Shown here in pieces: positions 16,352 to 24,288 of a stretch of DNA of 64,000 nucleotides. The stretch is from Ketobacter alkanivorans (GTDB lineage Bacteria > Pseudomonadota > Gammaproteobacteria > Pseudomonadales > Ketobacteraceae). Position 1 is the first letter of the stretch. Each line of letters opens with the position of its first letter. The notes beneath the pieces are model-generated. The model saw nothing but the letters and a program-made list of their open reading frames with translations, did not search any database and was not told the DNA's origin. The stretch spans positions 4,531,990 to 4,595,989 of the forward strand of contig NZ_CP022684.1 in assembly GCF_002863865.1 (NCBI RefSeq), read 5' to 3'. The translations under genes were made by a program, and so were the position numbers.

Positions 16352-17242
16352 TCATAAGCCCCGCATCCACTCAGGTCGTAATGGTATGCGGCCTGGTTGA
16401 TGAATCGCGGTGTCGATGGTGTCCAGCATATGGGCCTTGTCGGCCCCCAAGGTACCTTTTAGGACTAGATAATTGGATGCGTGATCCGAACGGAACACAG
16501 TGCTGCTGAGTTCAAGGTGCTCTACTAGGGTGCGGATTTCCTGAAATAGCTCCATTTGGCTTAGGGGTTCGAATTGTCCGTTAAAGCCGGCCCGAAAGCG
16601 CTCTTCTCCTAATGGGAAAGATACTACCAGAGTGGATAGGTATTCAGGTTGAGCTTCGTTCATCAGCCGGGCCGAGTTAATGGCATGCTGCTGCGAAAAC
16701 GTTCGGCCACCTAATCCATTAAGAATCATTACCGACGACTTGATGCCAGCCTGCTTGAGTTTTATCAACGCGGCTTTGGACGATGCGAAGGTTTCCCCTT
16801 TGTTAACGTAGCCTAATACTTCGTCGTCTCCGGATTCGCAGCCCACGTAGACCATGCCCAGGCCAAGTTTGCGTAGAGCTTTCAGCTCTTCTACAGATTT
16901 CTTTTTGATGTTGCTGGGGAGGCAGTAAGCCGAAACCCTTTCCACTTGTGGCATGCGGGCTTGAATGGCCTCAAGTATGGTGGTCAGGCGTCGGCTGGAA
17001 AGCACCATGGCATCACCATCCGCCAGAAAAATTTTACGTACGGGGGCCTTGGCTACGGCGTCGATCTCGGCCAGTACGTCTGCTTCAGGCTTGGGTTTGA
17101 ATTTCTTTTGTGGCGCAGTGTACATGTCACAAAAAGTGCACTGGTTGTAAGAGCAGCCGTTGGTAACCTGCAGGATCAGTGAGTGAGCCTCAGACGGAGG
17201 GCGAAACACTGGTTCAATGTAGTTGAGGGGAAACTGGGCCAT
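16352..17242 (-). CDS. Radical SAM protein with CX4CX2C cluster motif
   Basis: A 296-aa radical SAM enzyme with an Elp3-like arrangement. The cluster motif is CSYNQCTFC (C30, C35, C38), a CX4CX2C variant rather than the usual CX3CX2C. LADGDAMVLS, GMVYVGCESGDDEVLGYVNKG and SVMILNGLGG are conserved family segments. There is no B12 domain or SPASM region. Substrate and product are unknown. The gene stands alone between a chemoreceptor gene upstream on the same strand (84 bp) and the convergent gss. I do not recognise a named member of this subfamily. Confidence 0.85.
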   Translation of the reverse strand: MAQFPLNYIEPVFRPPSEAHSLILQVTNGCSYNQCTFCDMYTAPQKKFKPKPEADVLAEIDAVAKAPVRKIFLADGDAMVLSSRRLTTILEAIQARMPQVERVSAYCLPSNIKKKSVEELKALRKLGLGMVYVGCESGDDEVLGYVNKGETFASSKAALIKLKQAGIKSSVMILNGLGGRTFSQQHAINSARLMNEAQPEYLSTLVVSFPLGEERFRAGFNGQFEPLSQMELFQEIRTLVEHLELSSTVFRSDHASNYLVLKGTLGADKAHMLDTIDTAIHQPGRIPLRPEWMRGL

Positions 17243-17326
17243 GGCGGAATACTCTATTCAGGAAACCGGTGCAGTTTATCATACATGGAACCCCATCGGC
17301 TGAAGAGTACGGAGGCTGGACCAATA

Positions 17327-19135
17327 TTAGCGCTGACTTGTTAATGTGTCGCAGATTCTGAGAGCAGCGTCCCGATGGCTATTGGATTCCTGCTGGCTAA
17401 GTATTTGCTCCAGTGTTTTCAGTAGCTCATGCTCCAGTGATTGCAGCTGGCCCTGAGTGTGTTCTGATTGCTCGGATGCCTGGTGGGCCGTCGTGTGCAT
17501 GTTGGCAAGCTCGTTGCGCACAGTGTTGATGGCAGCGGCTACATGCTGAAGGGTTGTTGCTGTGGTGGCGGATTCTTCTACCCGCTCGCGCACCATCTGT
17601 TGGCTGCGTTCCATCATGCTAACGCTGGCTTTGGCTGATTTCTGGATTTCTTCCACTTGGTTTTTAATGTCCACTGCAGCGCTGGCAGTTTTGGTGGCCA
17701 GTGAGCGGACCTCGTCGGCGACTACAGCAAAGCCACGGCCGTGTTCTCCGGCTCGGGCAGCTTCAATGGCAGCGTTCAACGCCAGCAGGTTGGTCTGACT
17801 GGTGATATTGGTGATCATGTCAACAACGGTGCCGATTGATTGGCTGTTCTCTGCCAGTTCGGTAATGTGACGGGTTGCGTCGCCGATTTGATCGGTTAAT
17901 TGCAGGATGTTTGCGGTTATGCCTTGCAGCAAGGCTTCCCCTTCATGGGTGTGCTGGATGGCTTCTGAATTGGCAATGTTGGAGTTGTCACAATCGCGGT
18001 CGATGTTTTGAAAAGCCTCTAATGATCGCTGGTATTGCTCCCGTATATGGGCGATACGTTTGCTCAGTGCAGCGCTGGCTTTGGGGTCTATTTTGATGGT
18101 TTCCGGCTGTTGCAGTGTTTCACGCAGTTGGCTGAGAAGCGCGTCGCGTTCATGGCGTTCGCGTGCCAACTTTTTCAGCAAGTCTTTCAGTTGATCCAGG
18201 TTTTGCATGGGGGCATTGCTGATGGAAATGGCAATGGAAAGCAGCTCTTTTTGCTTGCGTTCAAAACCATGGGTGATGGTGGCAAACAGAAAGTAGACGC
18301 CGAAGGCGATGAGAATCAAGGTAAGTACAAACATCAGTTCCACCGACCAGGCTTCGTTGCGGCTGTTATCTCGTTCAATTTGGTCTGCGAAGTCAGCGCT
18401 CAAGGGGGATAGGGCAGCAAAGGTGTTTTCCAGATCTGTTTGCAGTGTGCTGACTTGTTTGAGTTGTGTCTGCAGTGTTTTGAACAGGGTTTGCTGCTTT
18501 TGCACTTTTTGTTTGGCCGCTGCGTGATCTTCTGTTGGCAGCTCGGATGCAGGGATTTCTTCAATCAGTTTGGCGGTGATGTTGTTGGCTTCATCTGCCC
18601 GTGTGGTATCCAGGCTGATGCGGAATCCTAATTGTTGCGTCTGCATGTCGGTGAATAAACTGAACAGGTAAACGGCATTTTGTTCTTTAAGATACGTAGC
18701 CAGGCTCTCGGTTTCTGTTTGCAGGTCAGTTTGTGTTTTCAGAGCTTGTTCTTGCAAGGACACCAACTCGTTCAGCTTTTTCTGATACTGCCCGAGCTGG
18801 TTAATTAAGCCTAATATGGCGTTCTCGAGATACTCATTGGAGCTTTTAAATGAGATTGAAGCCACTTCTGCCAGAGATTTATTGTTCTGTTGGAGTGTTT
18901 TCAGCAGGGTGCGGTTGGCTTCGGGGTTGCTGCCGGTACGCAGTTGCTGCAGCTGGATCACCTGATTCTGGATCTGGTTGGTGCTGCTTAAAAATCGCAG
19001 CAATTGCTGTTGGGCATCAAGCCGTTCACGGGCGGCATTCTGATTGCTGATGTATAGCGTACTGAGCAGGGCGATGGCCCCCAGTACTATGGCCGTGATG
19101 AACTTGACGCGGGTGGATGTATTGGCTTGCAACAT
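17327..19135 (-). CDS. Methyl-accepting chemotaxis protein
   Basis: A 602-aa inner-membrane chemoreceptor. A first membrane helix (about residues 10-28, FITAIVLGAIALLSTLYI) is followed by a long helical periplasmic sensor (about 30-270). A second membrane helix (VELMFVLTLILIAFGVYFLF) then leads to a cytoplasmic signalling domain. The signalling hairpin tip (TNLLALNAAIEAARAGEHGRGFAVVADEVRSLA) is fully conserved. No clear HAMP domain is visible after the second helix; a charged coiled-coil linker (HERDALLSQLRE) takes its place. There is no C-terminal NWETF-like pentapeptide. The ligand cannot be predicted. The gene is isolated from other chemotaxis genes. Confidence 0.95.
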   Translation of the reverse strand: MLQANTSTRVKFITAIVLGAIALLSTLYISNQNAARERLDAQQQLLRFLSSTNQIQNQVIQLQQLRTGSNPEANRTLLKTLQQNNKSLAEVASISFKSSNEYLENAILGLINQLGQYQKKLNELVSLQEQALKTQTDLQTETESLATYLKEQNAVYLFSLFTDMQTQQLGFRISLDTTRADEANNITAKLIEEIPASELPTEDHAAAKQKVQKQQTLFKTLQTQLKQVSTLQTDLENTFAALSPLSADFADQIERDNSRNEAWSVELMFVLTLILIAFGVYFLFATITHGFERKQKELLSIAISISNAPMQNLDQLKDLLKKLARERHERDALLSQLRETLQQPETIKIDPKASAALSKRIAHIREQYQRSLEAFQNIDRDCDNSNIANSEAIQHTHEGEALLQGITANILQLTDQIGDATRHITELAENSQSIGTVVDMITNITSQTNLLALNAAIEAARAGEHGRGFAVVADEVRSLATKTASAAVDIKNQVEEIQKSAKASVSMMERSQQMVRERVEESATTATTLQHVAAAINTVRNELANMHTTAHQASEQSEHTQGQLQSLEHELLKTLEQILSQQESNSHRDAALRICDTLTSQR

Positions 19136-19203
19136 TGGTCTATGACTTCCACAAGTGATCCTTGTTTAAGCATAGCACTATAGCTATTCCCTGCTATTGG
19201 GGT

Positions 19204-20256
19204 TTATTGCGTAGGTGAGGGGAATGCCACCAGGTGGTCTGCTTCCAGCCTAATGCCCACCGAGGTGCCGATTTCGTGGTCATTATGGCTGGGGAAGAGG
19301 GCCTCCACGATGCTGCCAGTGGGCAGTTGCAGTTTGAACAGCATGGAGGCGCCGGTGAAGGTCTTTTGCAGTACTTTGGCCTGCAGGGGGCTGTCTGGGT
19401 CTGGCAGGATGTCGTCAGGTCGCAACAGAATGTCGATTGGGCTATCGGCTACCCAGTTGTAGGCTCTATTGCCGTGAATGATGCCCACTTCGGTTTCGAC
19501 CAGCTCAGGGCTCAGCGCTTTGCCACGAATGAAGTGCCCCTGCCCAATAAAGTTGGCGACAAAGCGATTCAGGGGTTCGTGGTATATGTTGTATGGGGTG
19601 TCCCATTGCTGCAGGACGCCTTCATTCATTACACCGATTTTATCTGCTACGGCGAAAGCTTCTTCTTGATCATGGGTGACCATGAGCGCCGTGGCACCCT
19701 GCGCTTTCAGTATGTCGCGCACTTCCAGGCTCAGGCGGCGACGCAGATCCACATCCAAGTTGGAGAAGGGCTCATCCAGCAGAATGAGGCTTGGCTCCGG
19801 TGCCAGGGCTCTGGCCAGGGCTACCCTTTGTTGCTGGCCGCCTGAAATTTCATGGGGATAGCGGTTTGCATATTGTTCCAGCCCGACTAATTCCAGCATT
19901 TTTGCAGCAGTGGAACGGCGCATGGCGGGGCTGGCTTTACGCAGACCAAAACTGACGTTGTCACGAATCGTCAGATGGGGGAACAGGGCGTAATCTTGAA
20001 ATACCATGCCCAGATGGCGCTTTTCCGGAGGGGTGAGCTTTTTTTGCACCGAGACGTGTTTGCCATCCAGTATGATGGCGCCTGCGATAATGGGCTCAAA
20101 ACCGGCAATGGCGCGCAGGGTGGTGGTTTTACCACAGCCGCTGGGGCCTAGCAGGCAGGCAATGTCGCCTTTGTTAATATGGAAACTGAGGTTGTCGACC
20201 ACGTTGGTCTGGTCGTATGCACAACTCACCTCTTCCAGTCGCAGCAGCGTATCCAT
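19204..20256 (-). CDS. ABC transporter ATPase, FbpC-like (orphan)
   Basis: A 350-aa importer ATPase with Walker A GPSGCGKTT (about 37-45), Q-loop VFQDYALFPH, signature ISGGQQQRVALARAL, Walker B LILLDEPFSNLD and the H-loop VTHDQEEA. A C-terminal TOBE-like regulatory domain covers about 240-345. It most resembles FbpC/PotA ATPases (iron(III), spermidine or similar). No permease or binding protein is nearby. It starts 6 bp after the argF stop, so it is likely in the argD/argF transcription unit. I recall the same argF-ATPase adjacency in Pseudomonas. The substrate is unassigned. Confidence 0.88.
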   Translation of the reverse strand: MDTLLRLEEVSCAYDQTNVVDNLSFHINKGDIACLLGPSGCGKTTTLRAIAGFEPIIAGAIILDGKHVSVQKKLTPPEKRHLGMVFQDYALFPHLTIRDNVSFGLRKASPAMRRSTAAKMLELVGLEQYANRYPHEISGGQQQRVALARALAPEPSLILLDEPFSNLDVDLRRRLSLEVRDILKAQGATALMVTHDQEEAFAVADKIGVMNEGVLQQWDTPYNIYHEPLNRFVANFIGQGHFIRGKALSPELVETEVGIIHGNRAYNWVADSPIDILLRPDDILPDPDSPLQAKVLQKTFTGASMLFKLQLPTGSIVEALFPSHNDHEIGTSVGIRLEADHLVAFPSPTQ

Positions 20257-20262
20257 CGTGGA

Positions 20263-21177
20263 TCAGGGTTTCCAGGTGCCTAGCAGATATTCCATCAGGG
20301 CTTTCTGTGCGTGCAGGCGGTTTTCGGCTTCATCCCATACTACCGAGCGGGGGTCTTCAAGCATGTTCTCGCTTACTTCCTCACCCCGATGGGCGGGTAG
20401 GCAGTGCATGAACAGCGCAGACTCATGGGCTTTATCCATCAGCGCGGGCGATACCTGAAATTTAACAAAGGCAGCACGTCGCTCGGACTGTTCTTGTTCC
20501 TGGCCCATGCTGGCCCATACGTCGGTGACCACCATATGGGCACCGTCGACCGCCTGTTCGGCAGTGGCGGTGAGGGTGACGCGATCGCTGTTGTTGGCCA
20601 CTAATGTGGTGTCCGGTTCAAAGCCGGAAGGGCAGGCAATGCGCAGCTGAAAGCCGAACTGACGGGCTGCGTTGATGTACGAGTGGCACATGTTATTGCC
20701 ATCACCGATCCAGGCGACTGTCTTGCCTCGGATGGAGCCACGATGTTCGATGTAGGTCTGGATGTCTGCCAGCAACTGACATGGGTGATAGGTGTCGGTA
20801 AGCGCATTGATTACCGGCACGCGCGAGTTGCGGGAGAAGGTTTCGATTTTCTCATGCTCGAAGGTGCGAATCATGATGATGTCCGCCATGCGGGACAGTA
20901 CTTTTGCGGTATCGGCTACCGGTTCGCCCCGGCCCAATTGGGTATCTCTGGGAGACAGGAATATTGCGCCACCGCCGCACTGGATCATGGCACTTTCAAA
21001 GGACACGCGTGTACGGGTGGACGATTTTTCAAAAATCATCCCCAGTACCTTGTTCTTGAAGGGCTCGTAGACAACCCCCTCCCGCAGCATGCGTTTGAGC
21101 TCGATCGCCCGGTGCATGAGTTTTTCCAGCGTATCTGGTTCGATATCCAATAGTGTCAGAAAATGCCGTGTCGCCAT
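20263..21177 (-). CDS. argF: Ornithine carbamoyltransferase ArgF
   Basis: A 304-aa cytosolic enzyme of arginine synthesis that makes citrulline from ornithine and carbamoyl phosphate. The carbamoyl-phosphate loop FEKSSTRTRVSFE, the HPCQLLADIQTY and GDGNNMCHSYINAA segments, and the ornithine-site motif FMHCLPAHRGEEV are present. Length is normal for the anabolic enzyme. It lies 30 bp downstream of argD and 6 bp upstream of an ABC ATPase gene, all on the same strand. No clear ARG box was seen. Confidence 0.97.
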   Translation of the reverse strand: MATRHFLTLLDIEPDTLEKLMHRAIELKRMLREGVVYEPFKNKVLGMIFEKSSTRTRVSFESAMIQCGGGAIFLSPRDTQLGRGEPVADTAKVLSRMADIIMIRTFEHEKIETFSRNSRVPVINALTDTYHPCQLLADIQTYIEHRGSIRGKTVAWIGDGNNMCHSYINAARQFGFQLRIACPSGFEPDTTLVANNSDRVTLTATAEQAVDGAHMVVTDVWASMGQEQEQSERRAAFVKFQVSPALMDKAHESALFMHCLPAHRGEEVSENMLEDPRSVVWDEAENRLHAQKALMEYLLGTWKP

Positions 21178-21207
21178 GGCTTACATCTCTTTAATAATCA
21201 ATTTTGG

Positions 21208-22389
21208 TTATTGCTGCGCAGCCCAATCCTTGATGAGCTGACTGACAGAGGCCACCATGCTGTCGGCCTGTTCATCGCTCATTACCAGTGCAGGCAGCAA
21301 TCGCACTACTTTGTCTGAGGTAACGTTAATCAACAAGCCTTGTTCCATGGCTTGGCCCACCAGTTCTGCACAGGGGCGATTCAATTCAATACCCATCATC
21401 AGGCCTTTGCCGCGAATCTGTTTTACTGCTTTATTACCCGCCAGTGCAGTTCGGAAACCGTCCATTATTCGCTGGCCAAGCTCTCCGGCCCGTTGTGGCA
21501 GGTTTTCGTTCACCAGAGTGTTCACTACGGTTAGTGCGGTAGCGCATACCAGCGGATTGCCTCCGTAAGTGGAGCCATGATTTCCGGGCTTTAAGGTATT
21601 GGCGGCTTCACCCTGGGCGAGGCAGGCACCGATTGGCATGCCATTGCCCAAACCTTTTGCCGTGGTAACCACATCCGGCACAATATCGTGCTGTTGGTAA
21701 TGGAAATAGGTTCCGGTACGGCCGTTTCCGGTCTGGATTTCGTCCAGAATCAACAGCCAGCCGTTGTCATCACATATCTTGCGCAGGCCTTTCAAATAGT
21801 CGTCTTTGGGCACATGGATGCCGCCTTCTCCCTGCACCGGTTCAACCATTACCGCAACTACGCTGGGGTTGTTTTCGGCGATGGTGCGAATGGCCTCAAG
21901 GTTATCGTAAGGCGCGCGGACAAATCCCTGTACCAGCGGTTCAAAGCCAGCCTGAACCTTACGGCTGCCGGTGGCGCTCAGTGTGGCCAGGGTACGGCCG
22001 TGAAAGGAGTGATCTGCCACCACTATGGCCGGTTTCTCTATACCTTTGTTGTGGCCATACAGCCGCGCTATCTTGATGGCGCATTCATTGGCTTCGGCAC
22101 CAGAGTTGCCAAAAAAGCAGGCTTCCATGCCGCTCACTTCTGCGAGCTTGGCACCGAGTGCTTCCTGATGGCTGATGCGGTACAGGTTTGAAGTGTGAAC
22201 CAGGCGGGCAGCTTGATCCTGAATGGTCTGAGTAACCCGAGGATGGCAATGACCCAAACCACATACAGCGATACCGCTGATGCAATCCAGATACTTTTTG
22301 CCGTCTGTGTCGTATAACCAAACCCCGTCACCTTTATCAAAGGTAACTGACAGGGGTTTGTAAGTGGTCATCAAACCGGATGCTGCCAT
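21208..22389 (-). CDS. argD: Acetylornithine aminotransferase ArgD
   Basis: A 393-aa PLP-dependent class-III aminotransferase converting N-acetylglutamate semialdehyde to N-acetylornithine. It has FFGNSGAEANECAIKIAR, DHSFHGRTLATLSATG, LLILDEIQTGNGRTGT, the PLP-lysine segment TTAKGLGNGMPIGA and the STYGGNPL loop. The start is placed at the ATG at 22389, with CAGGACACAACT just upstream. The longer reading from 22431 would begin only a few bases after the predicted transcription start and lacks family similarity. It is first in an apparent argD-argF-ATPase operon. Confidence 0.95.
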   Translation of the reverse strand: MAASGLMTTYKPLSVTFDKGDGVWLYDTDGKKYLDCISGIAVCGLGHCHPRVTQTIQDQAARLVHTSNLYRISHQEALGAKLAEVSGMEACFFGNSGAEANECAIKIARLYGHNKGIEKPAIVVADHSFHGRTLATLSATGSRKVQAGFEPLVQGFVRAPYDNLEAIRTIAENNPSVVAVMVEPVQGEGGIHVPKDDYLKGLRKICDDNGWLLILDEIQTGNGRTGTYFHYQQHDIVPDVVTTAKGLGNGMPIGACLAQGEAANTLKPGNHGSTYGGNPLVCATALTVVNTLVNENLPQRAGELGQRIMDGFRTALAGNKAVKQIRGKGLMMGIELNRPCAELVGQAMEQGLLINVTSDKVVRLLPALVMSDEQADSMVASVSQLIKDWAAQQ

Positions 22390-22442
22390 AGTTGTGTCCT
22401 GCAAACAAAAAAAGGCAGCGGTAGCTGCCAATGGAACCGATA

Positions 22443-22471
22443 ATCATAGTCTTATAGGATGACAGTTGCAA
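22443..22471 (-). promoter_or_regulatory. Sigma-70 promoter of argD
   Basis: On the minus strand, TTGCAA (22471-22466) and TATGAT (22448-22443) are separated by exactly 17 bp. The start is predicted near 22436, giving a leader of about 47 nt before the chosen ATG. Confidence 0.6.
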
Positions 22472-22641
22472 TCTCAGAGCCCTGGGCGGTGATTCAATTC
22501 GCAGGCATTTCACAGACTTAACCCCAAACCTGTCGTTTTTCGCCGTTGAACCCCGAGCGCGATTGGGAAACCATGGTGTAATGATTGAGTTAAAAATCGC
22601 ACGATAAAACCATAGAACAATGCGAGCCCGACAGTAGCGTT

Positions 22642-24258
22642 ATGAGCCAGACCAAGAACCCCATTGAATTAAGCCTGTTTTCCAGTCGGATTGAGTCAAT
22701 CTGCGATGAGATGGGAGCCTCTCTCAAGCGCTCGGCGTTTTCCCCTAATATCAAGGATCGGCTTGATTTCTCTTGCGCCATTTTTGATGCCGCAGGCCAG
22801 CTTGTTGCCCAGGCCGCCCATATCCCTGTTCATCTTGGCAGCATGGCTTATGCCATGGCACAGATAGTGTCGGCTGTTGAGTGGCAGGAACAGGACATGG
22901 TGGTAGTAAACGATCCGTTTATGGGCGGTACTCATCTGCCGGATGTGACGGTGATTGCACCGGTGTTTGCAGGCGGCGACTTGCAGGGATTTGTGGCTAA
23001 CCGGGCTCATCATGCCAATATAGGGGCCTCCGCGCCGGGCTCTATGCCGGTGTCGCGTTCTCTGCAAGAGGAGGGGGTTATCATTGCTCCCACCCATTTG
23101 ATTCGTGCCGGGCAATGGTGCCAGCCGGTGCTGGAGCAGTTGGCTGGGTTAACGCCGGGAGCATTGCGTGGGGGGGCTTTGGAAGAGATTGGGTCGACCT
23201 CCGTTGGTGCTCACATAATGGCAGCGATTGGCGATTTTACCGCTCAGGCCAGCGCCAATCGCACCGGGCTTCGCCGCCTGATGGAGCTGATTGATTACTA
23301 CGGGAGTAATACCTATCAGTCGATGCTGGAACGGTTGAATGATTATGCTCACCTGTTGGCGCAGGAAAGCCTGAAGCGGGTTCCTGACGGCCAGTATTCT
23401 TATCAGGATCAATTGGATGATGATGGTGCCGGAACACAGAATATTCCGATATGTGCCGCCATTACCGTGAATCAAGGACGGGTTTGCGTAGATTTCAGCG
23501 GCACATCAATGCAGGTGGCAGGCAACGTGAACTGCCCACTATCGGTAGCGGCTGCTGCCGTGTTTTACGTGTTTCGCTGTCTCATGCCGGAGCATACCCC
23601 GGCCTGTGCCGGAGCGTTCCGCAGTATTGAGCTGAAAGCGGAGCCGGGCAGTCTGCTTAACGCCTGCTATCCTGCCGCAGTGGCCGCCGGTAATGTGGAA
23701 ACCAGCACTCGTGTGGTTGATGTGGTGCTGGGGGCCTTGGCTCAGGCTATTCCTGAGCGCATACCGGCAGCGAGCCATGGCAGTATGAATAACGTTGCCA
23801 TGGGGGCCATTGAGTCAGATGGCAGTCGTTGGGACTATTACGAGACCATGGGGGGTGGAATGGGGGCCTCTGCGGCGGGAAATGGCCTTCGGGCGGTTCA
23901 GACCCACATGACCAACACGTTGAATACGCCGGTGGAAAGCTTGGAATTGCACTACCCTGTCCATGTGACTCGCTATGAAATTCGCCGGGGCTCAGGTGGT
24001 GACGGCGTTTATCGGGGTGGTGATGGTCTGCTGCGAGAATTGCGTTTCAATAAGCCTGCTACTGTCACTTTGCTCACGGAACGGCGGTGCTCTAAGCCTT
24101 GGGGCTTGAATGGTGGCGACAGTGGTTGCGCTGGCCTTAACACGTTGAATGGTAAGGCATTGGCCGCTAAAACCACGTTTCAAACCCAGGCCGGGGATGT
24201 GCTGACCATAGCCACGCCCGGCGGTGGGGGATGGGGCAAGGCAACTGACAACGAATAA
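22642..24258 (+). CDS. hyuB: HyuB-type hydantoinase/oxoprolinase subunit B
   Basis: A 538-aa protein of the hydantoinase B/oxoprolinase family, the subunit that pairs with HyuA in ATP-dependent opening of hydantoins or 5-oxoproline. It starts SLFSSRIESICDEMGASLKRSAFSPNIKDRLDFSCAIFD. It also shows AAHIPVHLGSM, the metal-site-like NDPFMGGTHLPDVT, ANRAHHANIG, GNVETSTRVVDVVLGAL and a C-terminal TPGGGGWG. No hyuA is adjacent: upstream is the divergent argD and downstream a molybdoenzyme gene 30 bp away. The substrate is therefore unknown. The length is typical for a separate B subunit, so it is not a fragment. Confidence 0.9.
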   Translation: MSQTKNPIELSLFSSRIESICDEMGASLKRSAFSPNIKDRLDFSCAIFDAAGQLVAQAAHIPVHLGSMAYAMAQIVSAVEWQEQDMVVVNDPFMGGTHLPDVTVIAPVFAGGDLQGFVANRAHHANIGASAPGSMPVSRSLQEEGVIIAPTHLIRAGQWCQPVLEQLAGLTPGALRGGALEEIGSTSVGAHIMAAIGDFTAQASANRTGLRRLMELIDYYGSNTYQSMLERLNDYAHLLAQESLKRVPDGQYSYQDQLDDDGAGTQNIPICAAITVNQGRVCVDFSGTSMQVAGNVNCPLSVAAAAVFYVFRCLMPEHTPACAGAFRSIELKAEPGSLLNACYPAAVAAGNVETSTRVVDVVLGALAQAIPERIPAASHGSMNNVAMGAIESDGSRWDYYETMGGGMGASAAGNGLRAVQTHMTNTLNTPVESLELHYPVHVTRYEIRRGSGGDGVYRGGDGLLRELRFNKPATVTLLTERRCSKPWGLNGGDSGCAGLNTLNGKALAAKTTFQTQAGDVLTIATPGGGGWGKATDNE

Positions 24259-24288
24259 TAACGATACGATTTGAGAGAGGATTCGGGA

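Noticed and set aside
22390..22431. Longer ArgD start at 22431
   Set aside because: It would lie only about 5 bp after the predicted transcription start and adds residues not found in the family.
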